50,221 nucleotides of DNA from an uncultured Victivallis sp. (GCF_944391105.1 NZ_CALXSK010000027.1:1-50221), one strand, 5' to 3'; shown: positions 1 through 9,168, counted from the first letter of the stretch. Numbers and translations are program-made. Notes: generated by a model from the sequence alone, not told the origin.

Positions 1-58
1 GCAATCCCCATACACCGCGTCCCAGTTCAAGAAAGCTGATTACGCGGCAAGCACGTAA

Positions 59-433
59 TCAATCCTGATTCCTTTGAGAAATATGAGTTTTAGGTACTTG
101 CCAACACAAAGAAAAAGAAGTTCCCCCAAAAGTATCTCGGAGCCAGTACTTTTGATATAGTCGTTCGTTAAATGCAAAAAATTTATAAAAGGGACCAGAG
201 AGAATATATTCTTTTGCACTGTCAGCAGTATATTCTCCTAGCTCCAAAATTTGATTGCATAAATACTGATATTTCATTTCGGAGCATTCAGGCTCTGTTT
301 CTTTCAGGTAACGTGTAACACGCCTACTTGCATTCAAATGGTTACGAGCTACAACAAAGAAAAAAGTATCTCGTCCATCACATTTATCCTCTTCATAAGG
401 ATTTCCCCAGCGAACCACAATATAAACTTTCAT
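59..433 (-). CDS. Small hypothetical protein, possible immunity protein
   Basis: A 124-residue soluble protein with no signal peptide or membrane segment. I do not recognise a family. It is rich in aromatic and charged residues and is clearly more AT-rich than the rest of the window. It starts 15 bases after the stop codon of a toxin-like C-terminal fragment on the same strand (449-571). Small, AT-rich genes directly behind the variable end of a polymorphic toxin are usually immunity genes, so that role is inferred from position only. The start ATG has a weak GGGTGA upstream, consistent with translational coupling to the preceding gene. Confidence 0.55.
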   Translation of the reverse strand: MKVYIVVRWGNPYEEDKCDGRDTFFFVVARNHLNASRRVTRYLKETEPECSEMKYQYLCNQILELGEYTADSAKEYILSGPFYKFFAFNERLYQKYWLRDTFGGTSFSLCWQVPKTHISQRNQD

Positions 434-448
434 TTTTCACCCATAATT

Positions 449-571
449 TTAGTTAAATGGAAAGGCATGTAAGCCTTTACCATCCTTATTGATATGAAGT
501 TTTATTTTTCGTGTAGGCTTTCCTTTTGAGGCTCCTATTACAACTCCACAGTCAAAAATGAAACCATCAAT
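449..571 (-). pseudogene. C-terminal fragment of a toxin-like (RHS/polymorphic toxin) protein
   Basis: On the minus strand an open frame without a start ends at the TAA at 449-451. Its last codons read GKPTRKIKLHINKDGKG, then LHAFPFN and stop. A short basic beta-strand-like ending of the type (T)xKIKxH...G followed closely by the end of the protein is typical of the toxin tips of RHS and other polymorphic toxins, from memory. The 5' part is missing: beyond about 571 the sequence becomes a LacI-type gene on the opposite strand. It is therefore a displaced or truncated cassette. The frame stays open a little further, so the exact break is uncertain. Confidence 0.4.
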
Positions 572-992
572 TATCGATTGCGAGATCCGCAGCGGAGAAG
601 CCTCCAAGGCCAAGACTCATGACCGGATGGTTGCGTATTTCAAAACGCATGGAGTGGATTTTTCCGCCTGCTTCGCCTCAAGTGATTATTCAGCATTGGG
701 CGTTATGAGTGCCTGCCGGGAATGCGGTCTGGAAGTGCCTGATGACATCAGCATCATTGGATCAGGCAACATCTCCAGCGTATCTCATTCTCAGCCTCCA
801 CTTACCTCCATTGCCGATGACCTGCCGGGTATCGCCCGCACTTTTTGCGAAGGACTCGTTGAGCTTTTCAACGGAGGTCATTTCGGCATTCGGACGGTTT
901 CCCCCTACCTGGTTGAGCGCCAGTCTGTCCGTGTTTTGCAGGAAGAGGCGGGAAAAAACCGTCAGAGCAGGTCGACTTTCCGGTCTTTGTAG
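558..992 (+). pseudogene. LacI/PurR-type regulator, C-terminal sensor fragment
   Basis: The translation matches the last third of a LacI-family sugar-binding domain. It has a FSACFASSDYSALGVMSACR segment, then LEVPDDISIIGSG, PPLTSIADD and a closing VERQSVRVL, in the usual order. The helix-turn-helix and the first half of the sensor domain (roughly 200 residues) are absent, so it cannot be a working repressor. The ATG at 558 lies at the junction with the AT-rich patch and is probably fortuitous; homology begins near 570. Its 3' end overlaps the convergent acetyltransferase gene by 31 bases. Confidence 0.75.
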
Positions 993-1567
993 TAGAATTC
1001 CCGGTCACGGTCGCTGATCGGGCGCAGTACGCGGCACGGGTTGCCGACCGCCACGACTCCGGCCGGGATGTCCTTCGTCACGATGCTGCCCGCGCCGATC
1101 ACGCTGTCGTCGCCGATCGTGATGCCCGGCAGAATGACCGCGCCCGCGCCGATCCAGACGTTGTTCCCGATCCGCACGGGGATGTTGAACTGTGCGACCT
1201 TGCGCCGCAGTTCCGGATCCACCGGGTGTCCCGCGGTCGCGATGGTCACGTTCGGCCCGATCATCACGCTGTCGCCGATGTAGATGTCCGTATCGTCCAC
1301 GAGCGTCAGATTGAAGTTCGCGTAGACGTTGCTGCCCAGATGGGTGTTCCGCCCCCAGTTTGCGTGGAGCGGCGGCTCGATGTAGCAGTTTTCTCCGACT
1401 TCCGCGAGCAGAACTTTCAGGAGTTCACGCCGCTTCGGTTGCTCGGTCGGCCGGGTCTGGTTGTAGTCGTAGAGCAGATCAAGACATTTGAGCTGCTCAT
1501 TGGCGATCTCTTCGTCGGTGCAGAAGTAAAGTCTGCCGTCCTTCATCCGTTCTCTCGTGTCCATCAT
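962..1567 (-). CDS. maa: Maltose O-acetyltransferase family protein
   Basis: A left-handed beta-helix acyltransferase of about 201 residues that would transfer acetyl from acetyl-CoA to a sugar hydroxyl (Maa/LacA type, cytoplasmic). Residues 5-60 form the N-terminal helical maltose-acetyltransferase cap. Hexapeptide repeats run from about 60 to 185, including IGDSVMIGPNVTI and IGNNVWIGAGAVILPG. The catalytic His is in TAGHPVDPE, near residue 114. A start at 1567 is chosen because GGAG lies nine bases upstream; an ATG at 1582 is the alternative. It is the last gene of the ruvB operon, 26 bases after the helicase. The true acceptor sugar is unknown. Confidence 0.88.
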   Translation of the reverse strand: MMDTRERMKDGRLYFCTDEEIANEQLKCLDLLYDYNQTRPTEQPKRRELLKVLLAEVGENCYIEPPLHANWGRNTHLGSNVYANFNLTLVDDTDIYIGDSVMIGPNVTIATAGHPVDPELRRKVAQFNIPVRIGNNVWIGAGAVILPGITIGDDSVIGAGSIVTKDIPAGVVAVGNPCRVLRPISDRDREFYYKDRKVDLL

Positions 1568-1593
1568 GAATCCATTCTCCATTTCTGTTGGTT

Positions 1594-3684
1594 TCAAACG
1601 ATTTCGCTGTCGTAGGGAATCGACTCCAGAAAGAGTTTTCCGTAATGCTTCGAGATGACCCGCCGGTCGAGCACCACGACGATTCCGCGGTCGTCGCGGC
1701 TGCGGATCAGCCGCCCGACCCCCTGCCGGAATTTCAGAACCGCCTCCGGCAGCGTGTAATTTGCAAAAGAGTTGCAACCTGCACGCTCAAGTTTCTCCAT
1801 GCGCGCGGCGATGAGCGGGTGGCTCGGGACCGCGAACGGCAGCTTCGTCACGATCACGTTCGAGAGCGATTCGCCCGGTACGTCGACTCCCGTCCAGAAG
1901 CTGTCCGTGCCGAAGAGCACCGAGTCGATGTCCTCCCGGAACTCGCGCAGCAGCCCTGAACGGGTCATGTTCTCTCCCTGAACCAGCAGCCGCCACCCTT
2001 TCGAACGGAAATATTCGCGCAGATCATCCGCCGTCCGCCGCATCGAAGAGTAGCTGGTAAAGAGCACAAATGCTTTTCCCTGCGTGAGTTCGACGAATCG
2101 CGGAATCTCTTTTTCCAGAGCGCTCTGATACTCCTCGTCCTTCGGGTCCGGCATGGCGCGCGGAATGTAGACCCTCGCCTGATCCGAACCGAACGGCGAA
2201 TCGAGCAGCAGCGTCTGCCCGTTGCAGAACCCCGTACGGCTGATATAGTAGTTGAACGAGTTCCGTACCGTCAGCGTCGCACTGCACAGAATAACCGGAA
2301 AATCCTGGTTGAAAAGAAGATCCGAAAGCAGTTCCGCAACGTTCAGCGGCGTCGCATGCAGTGTCGTACTGCCGCCTCGCTCGCTCTCGGCATAGTAGAC
2401 TGCGTCCGGCAGAAGTTTCCGCGTGAACTGGTCGATCCCGTTGATGAATTCCCGACAGCGGGTCAGCTGCGCCTCAACTTCCGTTCGGAAATTCGCATCT
2501 TCCTGATCTTCAAGGAACAATGCCAGAAGACGATGCAACTCCTCGAGTTTGGGACTGAGCCGGTTCGGAAAGCGGCCCGGTTCGTGGATCGCCAGAGCCG
2601 TCTCGTTCCGGTCGCGCAGAAGATTTTCGTATGGCGTGAAAAATCCGTAGGCTTCGTCGCGGCTCTCCGCTACGATTCCGCGCAGTGTCGGATCGGTTCC
2701 TTTGCGCATGAGCAGTCCACGCGCACTCTCCTGGTTGTAAAGCCGGTTCAGCGTCGAAACGATTCCGACGCGGGAGAGATGCAGCCCGAGATGATCGGCC
2801 GCGTTGTCCTCAAGTGTGTGTGCCTCGTCGAGCAGCACGACGCCGTAATTCGGCAGCAGCGAACCCGCGGCTCCGGCCGCGAGCCGCATCGCCAGATCCG
2901 TGAAGAAGAGCGCGTGGTTCGCCACTACGATGTCGGCCGTCTCCCACGCCTGGCGCGCGCGGTAGTAAAAGCAGTTCCGGTAGAATTCGCACTTCGGCCC
3001 GAGGCAGCTCATCCCGTCGCAGCAGGCGAGCGCCCAGGTCTCAGGCTCGATCCGGAAGTCGAGCGAGTCGCGTTCACCGTCGGTTGTTCGCTCCATCCAG
3101 CGGCCGAGCCGCTCCACATCGAGTGCGAGCGCGGGCGCGGGCAGCAGCGCATCGCGCTGTTCCCCGGAGAGAAGAGCGAATCTTCTGCGGCATAGATAGT
3201 TGTGACGTCCTTTCGCGAGCGCCGCCCGGAAGTCGATCCCGGTCAGTTTCTTCAGCAGCGGAATATCCTTGTCGATGAGCTGCTCCTGAAGATGGATCGT
3301 CTCGGTCGAAACGATCGCCGGCAGTCCCGAAAGTCGCGAACGGTAGATCAGCGGCACGAGATAGGCGAAACTTTTGCCGACACCGGTCGGCGCTTCGATG
3401 CAGAGATTCTCCCCCTTGCGTAACGCCTCGGCGATCGCTCCGGCCATTTCAAGCTGCTGCGGCCGGAATTCGTAGGGGCGTCCGCCGTGTTCGGCGGCGG
3501 CTTTGAGCGGACCTCCCGGCGCGAAGAACGCCTCGCATTCCGGACGGATGTCAAGCTCCTCCGGTTCGGGGTCCGGTTCGTATTCGACGGCGAACTCTTC
3601 CGGGTCGAAGTCTGGAACGTTTTCATCCGGAAAAGGTTCCGGATCCTCCCGCGGCGGGAGGTCAAAGTCGATCGGCATAATCAT
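1594..3684 (-). CDS. DinG/XPD-family ATP-dependent DNA helicase
   Basis: A superfamily 2 helicase, 696 residues, expected to unwind DNA or R-loops 5' to 3' in repair. An acidic, proline-rich N-terminal extension of about 50 residues precedes the core. Walker A is APTGVGKS at 98-105 and the DEAH box is at 286-289. Between them sit C165, C221/C222, C227, C232 and C238, a spacing that suits the 4Fe-4S cluster of DinG/XPD. Motif VI, QGVGRLIRSRDDRG, is at 654-667. It follows the AlbA_2-type gene by five bases in the ruvB operon, supporting a DNA repair role. It could equally be called YoaA-like; family assignment is firm, the exact subtype is not. Confidence 0.9.
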   Translation of the reverse strand: MIMPIDFDLPPREDPEPFPDENVPDFDPEEFAVEYEPDPEPEELDIRPECEAFFAPGGPLKAAAEHGGRPYEFRPQQLEMAGAIAEALRKGENLCIEAPTGVGKSFAYLVPLIYRSRLSGLPAIVSTETIHLQEQLIDKDIPLLKKLTGIDFRAALAKGRHNYLCRRRFALLSGEQRDALLPAPALALDVERLGRWMERTTDGERDSLDFRIEPETWALACCDGMSCLGPKCEFYRNCFYYRARQAWETADIVVANHALFFTDLAMRLAAGAAGSLLPNYGVVLLDEAHTLEDNAADHLGLHLSRVGIVSTLNRLYNQESARGLLMRKGTDPTLRGIVAESRDEAYGFFTPYENLLRDRNETALAIHEPGRFPNRLSPKLEELHRLLALFLEDQEDANFRTEVEAQLTRCREFINGIDQFTRKLLPDAVYYAESERGGSTTLHATPLNVAELLSDLLFNQDFPVILCSATLTVRNSFNYYISRTGFCNGQTLLLDSPFGSDQARVYIPRAMPDPKDEEYQSALEKEIPRFVELTQGKAFVLFTSYSSMRRTADDLREYFRSKGWRLLVQGENMTRSGLLREFREDIDSVLFGTDSFWTGVDVPGESLSNVIVTKLPFAVPSHPLIAARMEKLERAGCNSFANYTLPEAVLKFRQGVGRLIRSRDDRGIVVVLDRRVISKHYGKLFLESIPYDSEIV

Positions 3685-3689
3685 CGTCG

Positions 3690-4955
3690 CTACCGCTGCT
3701 CCAGATAGTCATCGATCATCTCGGGCAGGTTCTGCAGATATTGATCGGAGATGTTGAACCGTTCCGCGATTTCAGCCGTCATACGGGCCGCATGAGCGGC
3801 TTCCCCGCTCGCGAGGTCGGCGGCGCTGCGGGACATCTCGATCGCGATTTTCGGAATCCGGCAGAGGAACTTCGCGCGCGGCTTGTGCGGCAGCAGCAGC
3901 CGGACATTCTCGGTGTTCTCGAGCGTGAAGGAGATCGAAAGCAGCTCCTCGGCGTATCCGAGCTCCGCGTAGAGCCGCCCGAGGAAGCGATATGCCTCGG
4001 CGATCTTGCGCACGAGCAGCGTGAAATCCAGCTCATGCTCCGGCACGGGCAGATAGGCGATGTAGTGGAACATGCCGCTCTTGAACAGCTGCCACATGCG
4101 CCTTCCACGCCGGGAGAGTGCCCGCAGCGAGGTGTTCGTGACATACGCCTTCCGGATCTCGTCCGAATCGAGAAACTCCGGCGTCGGAAGCGACGGCAGC
4201 GCCGCGTCGACCGCCCGGCGCAACGCGCTTAAACTGAACGCCTCGGAGTGATAGCGCGGTGGAGTCACCGTCAGATTCACGAGCAGCGACGGCACATTCC
4301 GCGGCGGGTTCTGCCGCCGTTTGAAGAAGACTGTGGCGTTTGCAAGCGCGGCTTTGAATTCGCTGGCGTTGTCCGTTTCGGTTGCGAGGCGGCTTTCGTA
4401 GAGGATGCCGCGCAGCATGCGGCCGAGCTCCTCACGCTGATTCCGGAGCGCTCGCTGGATCAGCATCTGCATCTCGATTGCGCGGTAGGCCGGCCGGCTC
4501 GAAGCATCCGGCGTGCGGATGTAGAATACGCCGGTCTGAAGTTCTCCCTCGATTCCGCTTGTGCAGACGTGCGGCAGACTCCGGAACGGGCGCACCACAA
4601 AAATCGCATAGCGCTTCCCGTCGACGACGGGCCGCTCGATCGTGAATTCGATCGGCGGCTCGACATAACGGTTCACGAACTGCCCGACCGTGGTCGGATC
4701 GAACGAATGCACCTGTTCGCGCGAGAGTCCCGTGTAGAGCGAAGGATGCCCGGAAGAGTCCTCGCCGACGCCGATGACGATGCAGCCGCCTTTCGTATTC
4801 GCGAGAGCGAGGCAGTGGCGCACGATCTTCCCTTTCGCCTGGCGGGTCATCTTCGTCCAGCAGAGGGCGGCCTTGTAGTCGAGCACATCGGATTCGACGC
4901 CGCGGTGAACCAGTTCGGCGAAATCGTTCGGGAGTTTTCCGGGCAGCTTCTCCAT
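3690..4955 (-). CDS. AlbA_2/Schlafen-type ATP-binding domain protein
   Basis: A 421-residue cytoplasmic protein. Residues about 15-150 fit the AlbA_2 (divergent AAA_4/Schlafen) domain: ESDVLDYK, then LALANTKGGCIVIGVGED, then the VEPPIEF and FVVRPF strands. Residues 160-421 are mostly helical and unfamiliar. Such domains occur in transcription regulators, nucleases and defence proteins; the substrate is unknown here. It lacks the obvious C-terminal winged-helix regulator half seen in many homologues. It lies between the zinc-ribbon gene (10-base gap) and the helicase (5-base gap), so it is cotranscribed with ruvB and may act on nucleic acid. Confidence 0.75.
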   Translation of the reverse strand: MEKLPGKLPNDFAELVHRGVESDVLDYKAALCWTKMTRQAKGKIVRHCLALANTKGGCIVIGVGEDSSGHPSLYTGLSREQVHSFDPTTVGQFVNRYVEPPIEFTIERPVVDGKRYAIFVVRPFRSLPHVCTSGIEGELQTGVFYIRTPDASSRPAYRAIEMQMLIQRALRNQREELGRMLRGILYESRLATETDNASEFKAALANATVFFKRRQNPPRNVPSLLVNLTVTPPRYHSEAFSLSALRRAVDAALPSLPTPEFLDSDEIRKAYVTNTSLRALSRRGRRMWQLFKSGMFHYIAYLPVPEHELDFTLLVRKIAEAYRFLGRLYAELGYAEELLSISFTLENTENVRLLLPHKPRAKFLCRIPKIAIEMSRSAADLASGEAAHAARMTAEIAERFNISDQYLQNLPEMIDDYLEQR

Positions 4956-4965
4956 GATGCGGAAA

Positions 4966-5679
4966 CTACTCCGCGTCGTCGAGATAGATGAAGTGCATGC
5001 AGTTTTCGCAGCTCGTGACGGCGCCTTTCTGCATGTTGGTCATCGCCTGGCGCGTCACGCGCAGGTGGCAGCTTCCGCAGATCTCGTTTTCAACCTTCAC
5101 GAGCGGGGGGACTCCATCCTTGCCGGCGAGCAGCCGATTGTAGCGTGCGAGCGTCTCGTTGTCGACGCCGCAGACGTCCGCCGGGCGTTCCGCCTTCAGC
5201 TGTGCGATCTCCTTCTTGAGGTCGCCCGCGAAGGCGACGAGTTCGTCGAATTCAGCGCGGATCGCATTGACTGCCGCCTCATTGTTCTGCTTGAGTTTGC
5301 GGTACGCCTTTTTCGCCTCTTCAAATTCATCCATGAGTTCGAGAACCCGGCTTTCGAGATCTCCGATCTTCTTTTCGTTGAGCGCGATCGTTCCGAGCAT
5401 GGCCTGGTATTCTGTGTTCTTTTTGACCATGGAGGACTGCTGCTGAAGTTTCTTGTTTTCGGCGTTGAGTTTCTCGATCTCGGATTCGACGTGCCTGCGG
5501 TCGAGTTCGATCTTCTTCGCGGCATTTGCGGCGGCGGCGACTTCGGCCACGGCCGCATCGCGCTTGTCCTTGAGAGTTCCCATCTCCTTCGGGAGCAGCG
5601 CGAGACGCGTTTCAAGTTCCCGGATACGCAGATCGACCGTCTGCAGTTTCAAAAGAGCTTCCGCCCATCTTGCCGCCAT
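4966..5679 (-). CDS. Coiled-coil C4 zinc-ribbon protein (CdsZ/COG1579 type)
   Basis: A 237-residue protein made almost entirely of a long heptad-rich coiled coil (about 10-180), ending in a zinc ribbon with ligands C201, C204, C224 and C227 (ICGSC and TSCENC). This is the arrangement of the DUF164/COG1579 family, which includes chlamydial CdsZ and putative nucleic-acid-binding proteins. A strong AGGAGG lies seven bases before the ATG. It sits 42 bases after ruvB and 10 bases before the AlbA_2-type gene. The family's biochemical role is poorly known; DNA or RNA binding is an inference from the zinc ribbon and context. Confidence 0.85.
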   Translation of the reverse strand: MAARWAEALLKLQTVDLRIRELETRLALLPKEMGTLKDKRDAAVAEVAAAANAAKKIELDRRHVESEIEKLNAENKKLQQQSSMVKKNTEYQAMLGTIALNEKKIGDLESRVLELMDEFEEAKKAYRKLKQNNEAAVNAIRAEFDELVAFAGDLKKEIAQLKAERPADVCGVDNETLARYNRLLAGKDGVPPLVKVENEICGSCHLRVTRQAMTNMQKGAVTSCENCMHFIYLDDAE

Positions 5680-5721
5680 CGGCTGCCTCCTTTTCTTCGT
5701 TTCTTCCGTATCGGTTGTCCG

Positions 5722-6747
5722 TTAAAACAGTGTTTGCTGATCGCCTCCGCCGCGGAGCGGTGAAAGGCCGAGCTTCTTCCAGGCCTTCGGCGTCGCGACG
5801 CGTCCCTTCGGCGTGCGCACGAGGAATCCGCGCTGGATGAGGAACGGTTCGTACACCTCCTCGATCGAATCCTCCTCCTCGCCGACCGAAACCGCGATGT
5901 TCTTGAGCCCGACCGGTCCGCCGCGGAAATTTCCGATGATCGTTTCGAGAATCCGGATATCCATTTCATCGAGTCCGTCGTTGTCGATCTGCAACAGCCC
6001 GAGCGCATCCGCCGCGACCTTGCCGGTGATGACCGAGTCGGCCCGGATCTGCGCGTAGTCGCGTGCGCGGCGCAGAAGATTGTTCGCAATGCGCGGTGTG
6101 CCGCGGCAGCGCCCGGCGATTTCGCGCGCGCCCTCTTCGTCGATCTCGATTCCGAGGATCCCTGCGGAGCGCTTCAGAATTTTCGTCAAACTGTCGGCGT
6201 CGTAGTAGTCGAGCCGGATGTTCAGCCCGAAACGCGACCGCAGCGGCGAGGAGATCATCCCCTGGCGGGTCGTTGCGCCGACCAGCGTGAAATGCGGCAC
6301 CGAGAGCCGCACCGACCGGGCGCCGGCCCCCTGTTCGAGCATGATGTCGATGAAGAAGTCCTCCATCGCACTGTACAGATACTCCTCGACCGTGGTGTTC
6401 AGTCGATGGATCTCGTCGATGAAGAGGATGTCGCCGGGTTCGAGCGCGGTCAGGAGTCCCGCGAGGTCGCCGGGTTTTTCGATCGCGGGACCGCTGGAGC
6501 TTTTGAGGTTTGTTCCGCGTTCGTTCGCGATGATGTAGGCCAGCGTGGTTTTGCCGAGTCCGGGCGGTCCGCAGAGCAGGATGTGGTCGAGCGCCTCGTT
6601 CCGTGCCTTCGCGGCCGCGACGAAAAGTTCGAGCTGGTCCTTGACTTTCTCCTGCCCGGGGAAATCCGCGAATTTCGGCGGGCGCAGCGTGACCTCCTTC
6701 GCCGGATCGCGCCGGTTCAGAGTCGATGTGATGAATCGTTCCGTCAT
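5722..6747 (-). CDS. ruvB: Holliday junction branch migration ATPase RuvB
   Basis: The motor subunit of RuvAB, which drives branch migration of Holliday junctions in recombination repair. At 341 residues it has normal length. Walker [10 protein letters not shown] is at 60-68, Walker B FIDEIH ends near 114, sensor/arginine-finger segment [18 protein letters not shown] is near 157-174, and the C-terminal winged helix carries the [19 protein letters not shown] signature. It is the first gene of the five-gene operon. No ruvA or ruvC is adjacent, so the complex is encoded at scattered loci. Confidence 0.98.
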   Translation of the reverse strand: MTERFITSTLNRRDPAKEVTLRPPKFADFPGQEKVKDQLELFVAAAKARNEALDHILLCGPPGLGKTTLAYIIANERGTNLKSSSGPAIEKPGDLAGLLTALEPGDILFIDEIHRLNTTVEEYLYSAMEDFFIDIMLEQGAGARSVRLSVPHFTLVGATTRQGMISSPLRSRFGLNIRLDYYDADSLTKILKRSAGILGIEIDEEGAREIAGRCRGTPRIANNLLRRARDYAQIRADSVITGKVAADALGLLQIDNDGLDEMDIRILETIIGNFRGGPVGLKNIAVSVGEEEDSIEEVYEPFLIQRGFLVRTPKGRVATPKAWKKLGLSPLRGGGDQQTLF

Positions 6748-6798
6748 AATCTCATAAAATTGTATCGCCGCATGACTTGTTTTCCGGCGGAAGAGGTG

Positions 6799-6827
6799 TT
6801 AAATTTAATATCGTATCGTCATATAGA
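6799..6827 (+). promoter_or_regulatory. Candidate sigma70 promoter for transketolase
   Basis: TTAAAT (6799-6804), a 17-base spacer and TATAGA (6822-6827) lie 65 bases before the transketolase ATG in the AT-rich divergent spacer shared with ruvB. The -35 is weak. An AAAGGA ribosome binding site at 6877-6881 fixes the start codon. Confidence 0.35.
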
Positions 6828-6891
6828 AAAAATAGCGCAACAACAGGAAAATTTCCAGTTCCGCAAACGAAAAAGAAAGGAATTCCAGCAG

Positions 6892-8970
6892 ATGTACGAT
6901 CTCAAGAAGGCGCTCCTCGCCGCCAATACCGTCCGGATGCTTTCGGCGGAGGCGATCCAGAAGGCAAAGTCGGGTCACCCCGGCATGCCGCTCGGCTGTG
7001 CGGATTACGCGATGACGCTCTGGTACAAGTACATGCGCCACAATCCGAAGAATCCTGCGTGGATCGGACGCGACCGTTTCGTGCTCTCGGCCGGGCACGG
7101 CTCGATGCTGGAGTATTCGCTGCTTCACCTCTTCGGGTACGGTCTTTCGATGGAGGAGGTGAAGAACTTCCGCCAGTGGGGGAGCAAAACGCCGGGCCAT
7201 CCTGAGTTCGGCCACACTGCGGGCGTCGACATCACGACCGGGCCGCTCGGCACCGGATTCGCTTCGGCGGTCGGCATGGCGATCGCAAAGCGCTATTTCG
7301 CGGCGAAGACCGGACTCGACCGCGCCGGCCTGGCCGACAATAAGATTTACGTCATTGCGGGCGACGGCTGCATGATGGAGGGCGTCGCAAGCGAAGCCGC
7401 CTCGCTCGCCGGGCATCTGAAGCTCGATGAACTCGTCGTTTTCTACGATGCCAACAACATCACGATCGAGGGGCAGACTTCTCTCGCGTTCTCTGAAAAC
7501 GTCGCGGCGCGGTTCATGGCCTACAACTGGCGGGTCATCACACTTGAGAACGCGAACGACCTCGCGCTCTGCGACGCGGCTCTCGGCGAGGCGCAGAAAT
7601 CCGACGGCCGTCCGACGCTCATCGTCGGCCACACGCAGATCGGTTACGGCGCGCCGAACAAACAGGGCAAATCCAGCGCTCACGGCGAACCGCTCGGCGT
7701 CGACGAGGTCGAAGCCTTGCGGCGCAATCTCGGCATGCCCGAAGGTGAATTCACGGTTCTTCCGGAGGTGAAGGAGTTTCTCGGCAGCCGGGTGGAGGAG
7801 CTTGTTGCCGAGGCGGCCGAGTGGGACAAGAAGTTCCAGGCATTCCTCGAAGCCGATCCGGAGCGGGCGAAACGGATCGACGCCTACTTGAACCGCACGG
7901 TTCCGGCTGACCTCAAAGAACAGCTTATGGCGGCGGCTCCGGTCGACAAGCCGGTCGCCACCCGCGCCTCGTCCGGCATCGTGCTCCAGAAGGCGGCGGA
8001 ACTTGTTCCGGCGCTCTTCGGAGGCGCGGCCGACCTCGCGCCCTCGACCAAGACGAACATCAAGGACGGCGGCGATTTCACGGCGGAGAATCCGGCGGGA
8101 CGCAACCTCCACTTCGGCGTGCGTGAGTTCGCGATGGGGTGCGCCGGAAACGGCATGGCGCTCTACGGAACGGCGATTCCGTACACCTCGACCTTCTTCG
8201 TGTTCAGCGACTTCATGAAGCCGGCGATTCGTCTGGCCGCGCTGATGAAGCTGCATGAGATCTATGTCTTCACGCACGACAGCTTCTATGTCGGCGAGGA
8301 CGGGCCGACGCACGAACCGATCGAGCAGATCGCGATGCTGCGGACGATCCCCGGCTTGACCGTCATCCGTCCTGCCGAGGCGCATGAAGTCGCGCAGGCG
8401 TGGGCGGCGGCGCTCGAGGCGGACGGACCGGTTGCACTGCTGCTGACCCGCCAGGATCTCCGTCCCTACGACGCGGAGATGGCGAAGAAGGTGGATGTCT
8501 CGAAGGGGGCGTTCGTGCTGGAGGATGACGAGGATTTCGACATCATCCTCGTGGCGACCGGTTCCGAGGTCAATCTTGCGCTTGACTCCGCGAAACTGCT
8601 TCGCGCGAAGGGGGTCGGCGTCCGGGTGGTGTCGATGCCGAGCCAGGAACTTTTCCTGAAACAGGATATCGACTATCAGGAGGAGGTTCTTCCGTCGTGG
8701 TGCATGTGCTGCGTCTCGATCGAGGCGGGTTCGACGTTCGGCTGGGAGCGGTTCATCGGCCGCGACGGGCTTGCAATCGGACTCGATCACTTCGGCGCCT
8801 CCGCCCCGTACAAGGTGCTGGCGGAGAAGTTCGGCTTCACGCCGGAAGGAGTTCTCGACCGGATCGGAGAGCACTTCGTCTGCGCCGAGGAGGACGATGA
8901 CGATTGTGGCTGCGGCTGCGGTTGCGGCGACGAATGCGGTTGCGGAGATGATTGCGACTGCGGCAAATAA
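6892..8970 (+). CDS. tkt: Transketolase with a cysteine-rich C-terminal tail
   Basis: A thiamine-diphosphate enzyme moving two-carbon units between ketoses and aldoses in the pentose phosphate pathway, 692 residues. SGHPGMPLG holds H29, SAGHGS holds H69, and the cofactor motif GDG...N spans 157-188. The pyrimidine-binding domain contains VREFAMG. The start at 6892 follows AAAGGA by ten bases; the frame is open further upstream but reads through ruvB antisense. Oddly, the normal C-terminus is followed by about 29 residues with nine cysteines alternating with Gly and Asp (CGCGCGCGDECGCG, then DDCDCGK). Ordinary transketolases have no such tail. An intrinsic terminator follows. Confidence 0.95.
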   Translation: MYDLKKALLAANTVRMLSAEAIQKAKSGHPGMPLGCADYAMTLWYKYMRHNPKNPAWIGRDRFVLSAGHGSMLEYSLLHLFGYGLSMEEVKNFRQWGSKTPGHPEFGHTAGVDITTGPLGTGFASAVGMAIAKRYFAAKTGLDRAGLADNKIYVIAGDGCMMEGVASEAASLAGHLKLDELVVFYDANNITIEGQTSLAFSENVAARFMAYNWRVITLENANDLALCDAALGEAQKSDGRPTLIVGHTQIGYGAPNKQGKSSAHGEPLGVDEVEALRRNLGMPEGEFTVLPEVKEFLGSRVEELVAEAAEWDKKFQAFLEADPERAKRIDAYLNRTVPADLKEQLMAAAPVDKPVATRASSGIVLQKAAELVPALFGGAADLAPSTKTNIKDGGDFTAENPAGRNLHFGVREFAMGCAGNGMALYGTAIPYTSTFFVFSDFMKPAIRLAALMKLHEIYVFTHDSFYVGEDGPTHEPIEQIAMLRTIPGLTVIRPAEAHEVAQAWAAALEADGPVALLLTRQDLRPYDAEMAKKVDVSKGAFVLEDDEDFDIILVATGSEVNLALDSAKLLRAKGVGVRVVSMPSQELFLKQDIDYQEEVLPSWCMCCVSIEAGSTFGWERFIGRDGLAIGLDHFGASAPYKVLAEKFGFTPEGVLDRIGEHFVCAEEDDDDCGCGCGCGDECGCGDDCDCGK

Positions 8971-8997
8971 GTGCCGCCCGGAATCCATTCATGACGC

Positions 8998-9036
8998 AAA
9001 AGAGGGGGCGCCAGTGTTCGGAGCTCCCTCTTTTTT
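8998..9036 (+). terminator. Intrinsic terminator after transketolase
   Basis: Inverted repeat AAAAGAGGG (8998-9006) and CCCTCTTTT (9026-9034), followed by T residues to 9036, starting 27 bases after the transketolase stop codon. Confidence 0.85.
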
Positions 9037-9168
9037 GTCGTTTCCGAACTTCGGCCCGCGCGCAGGCGGGAACGGGCGGAGCCCGGATGGGTTCGCGGGA
9101 TGGCGCCGGGCGTCAGGAGCTTCCGGTCCGCTTTGATGTTCGCGGGGCGTTTTCCTTGTCCGGGGGAA

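Noticed and set aside
6805..8988. A 727-codon open frame on the minus strand opposite transketolase
   Set aside because: It mirrors a well-supported gene, has an arginine-rich, motif-free translation and arises from high GC codon use. Similar antisense frames at 9439-10962, 10520-11977, 13917-15488, 30082-31647, 33678-35492, 39817-41133 and 45018-46268 were dropped for the same reason.
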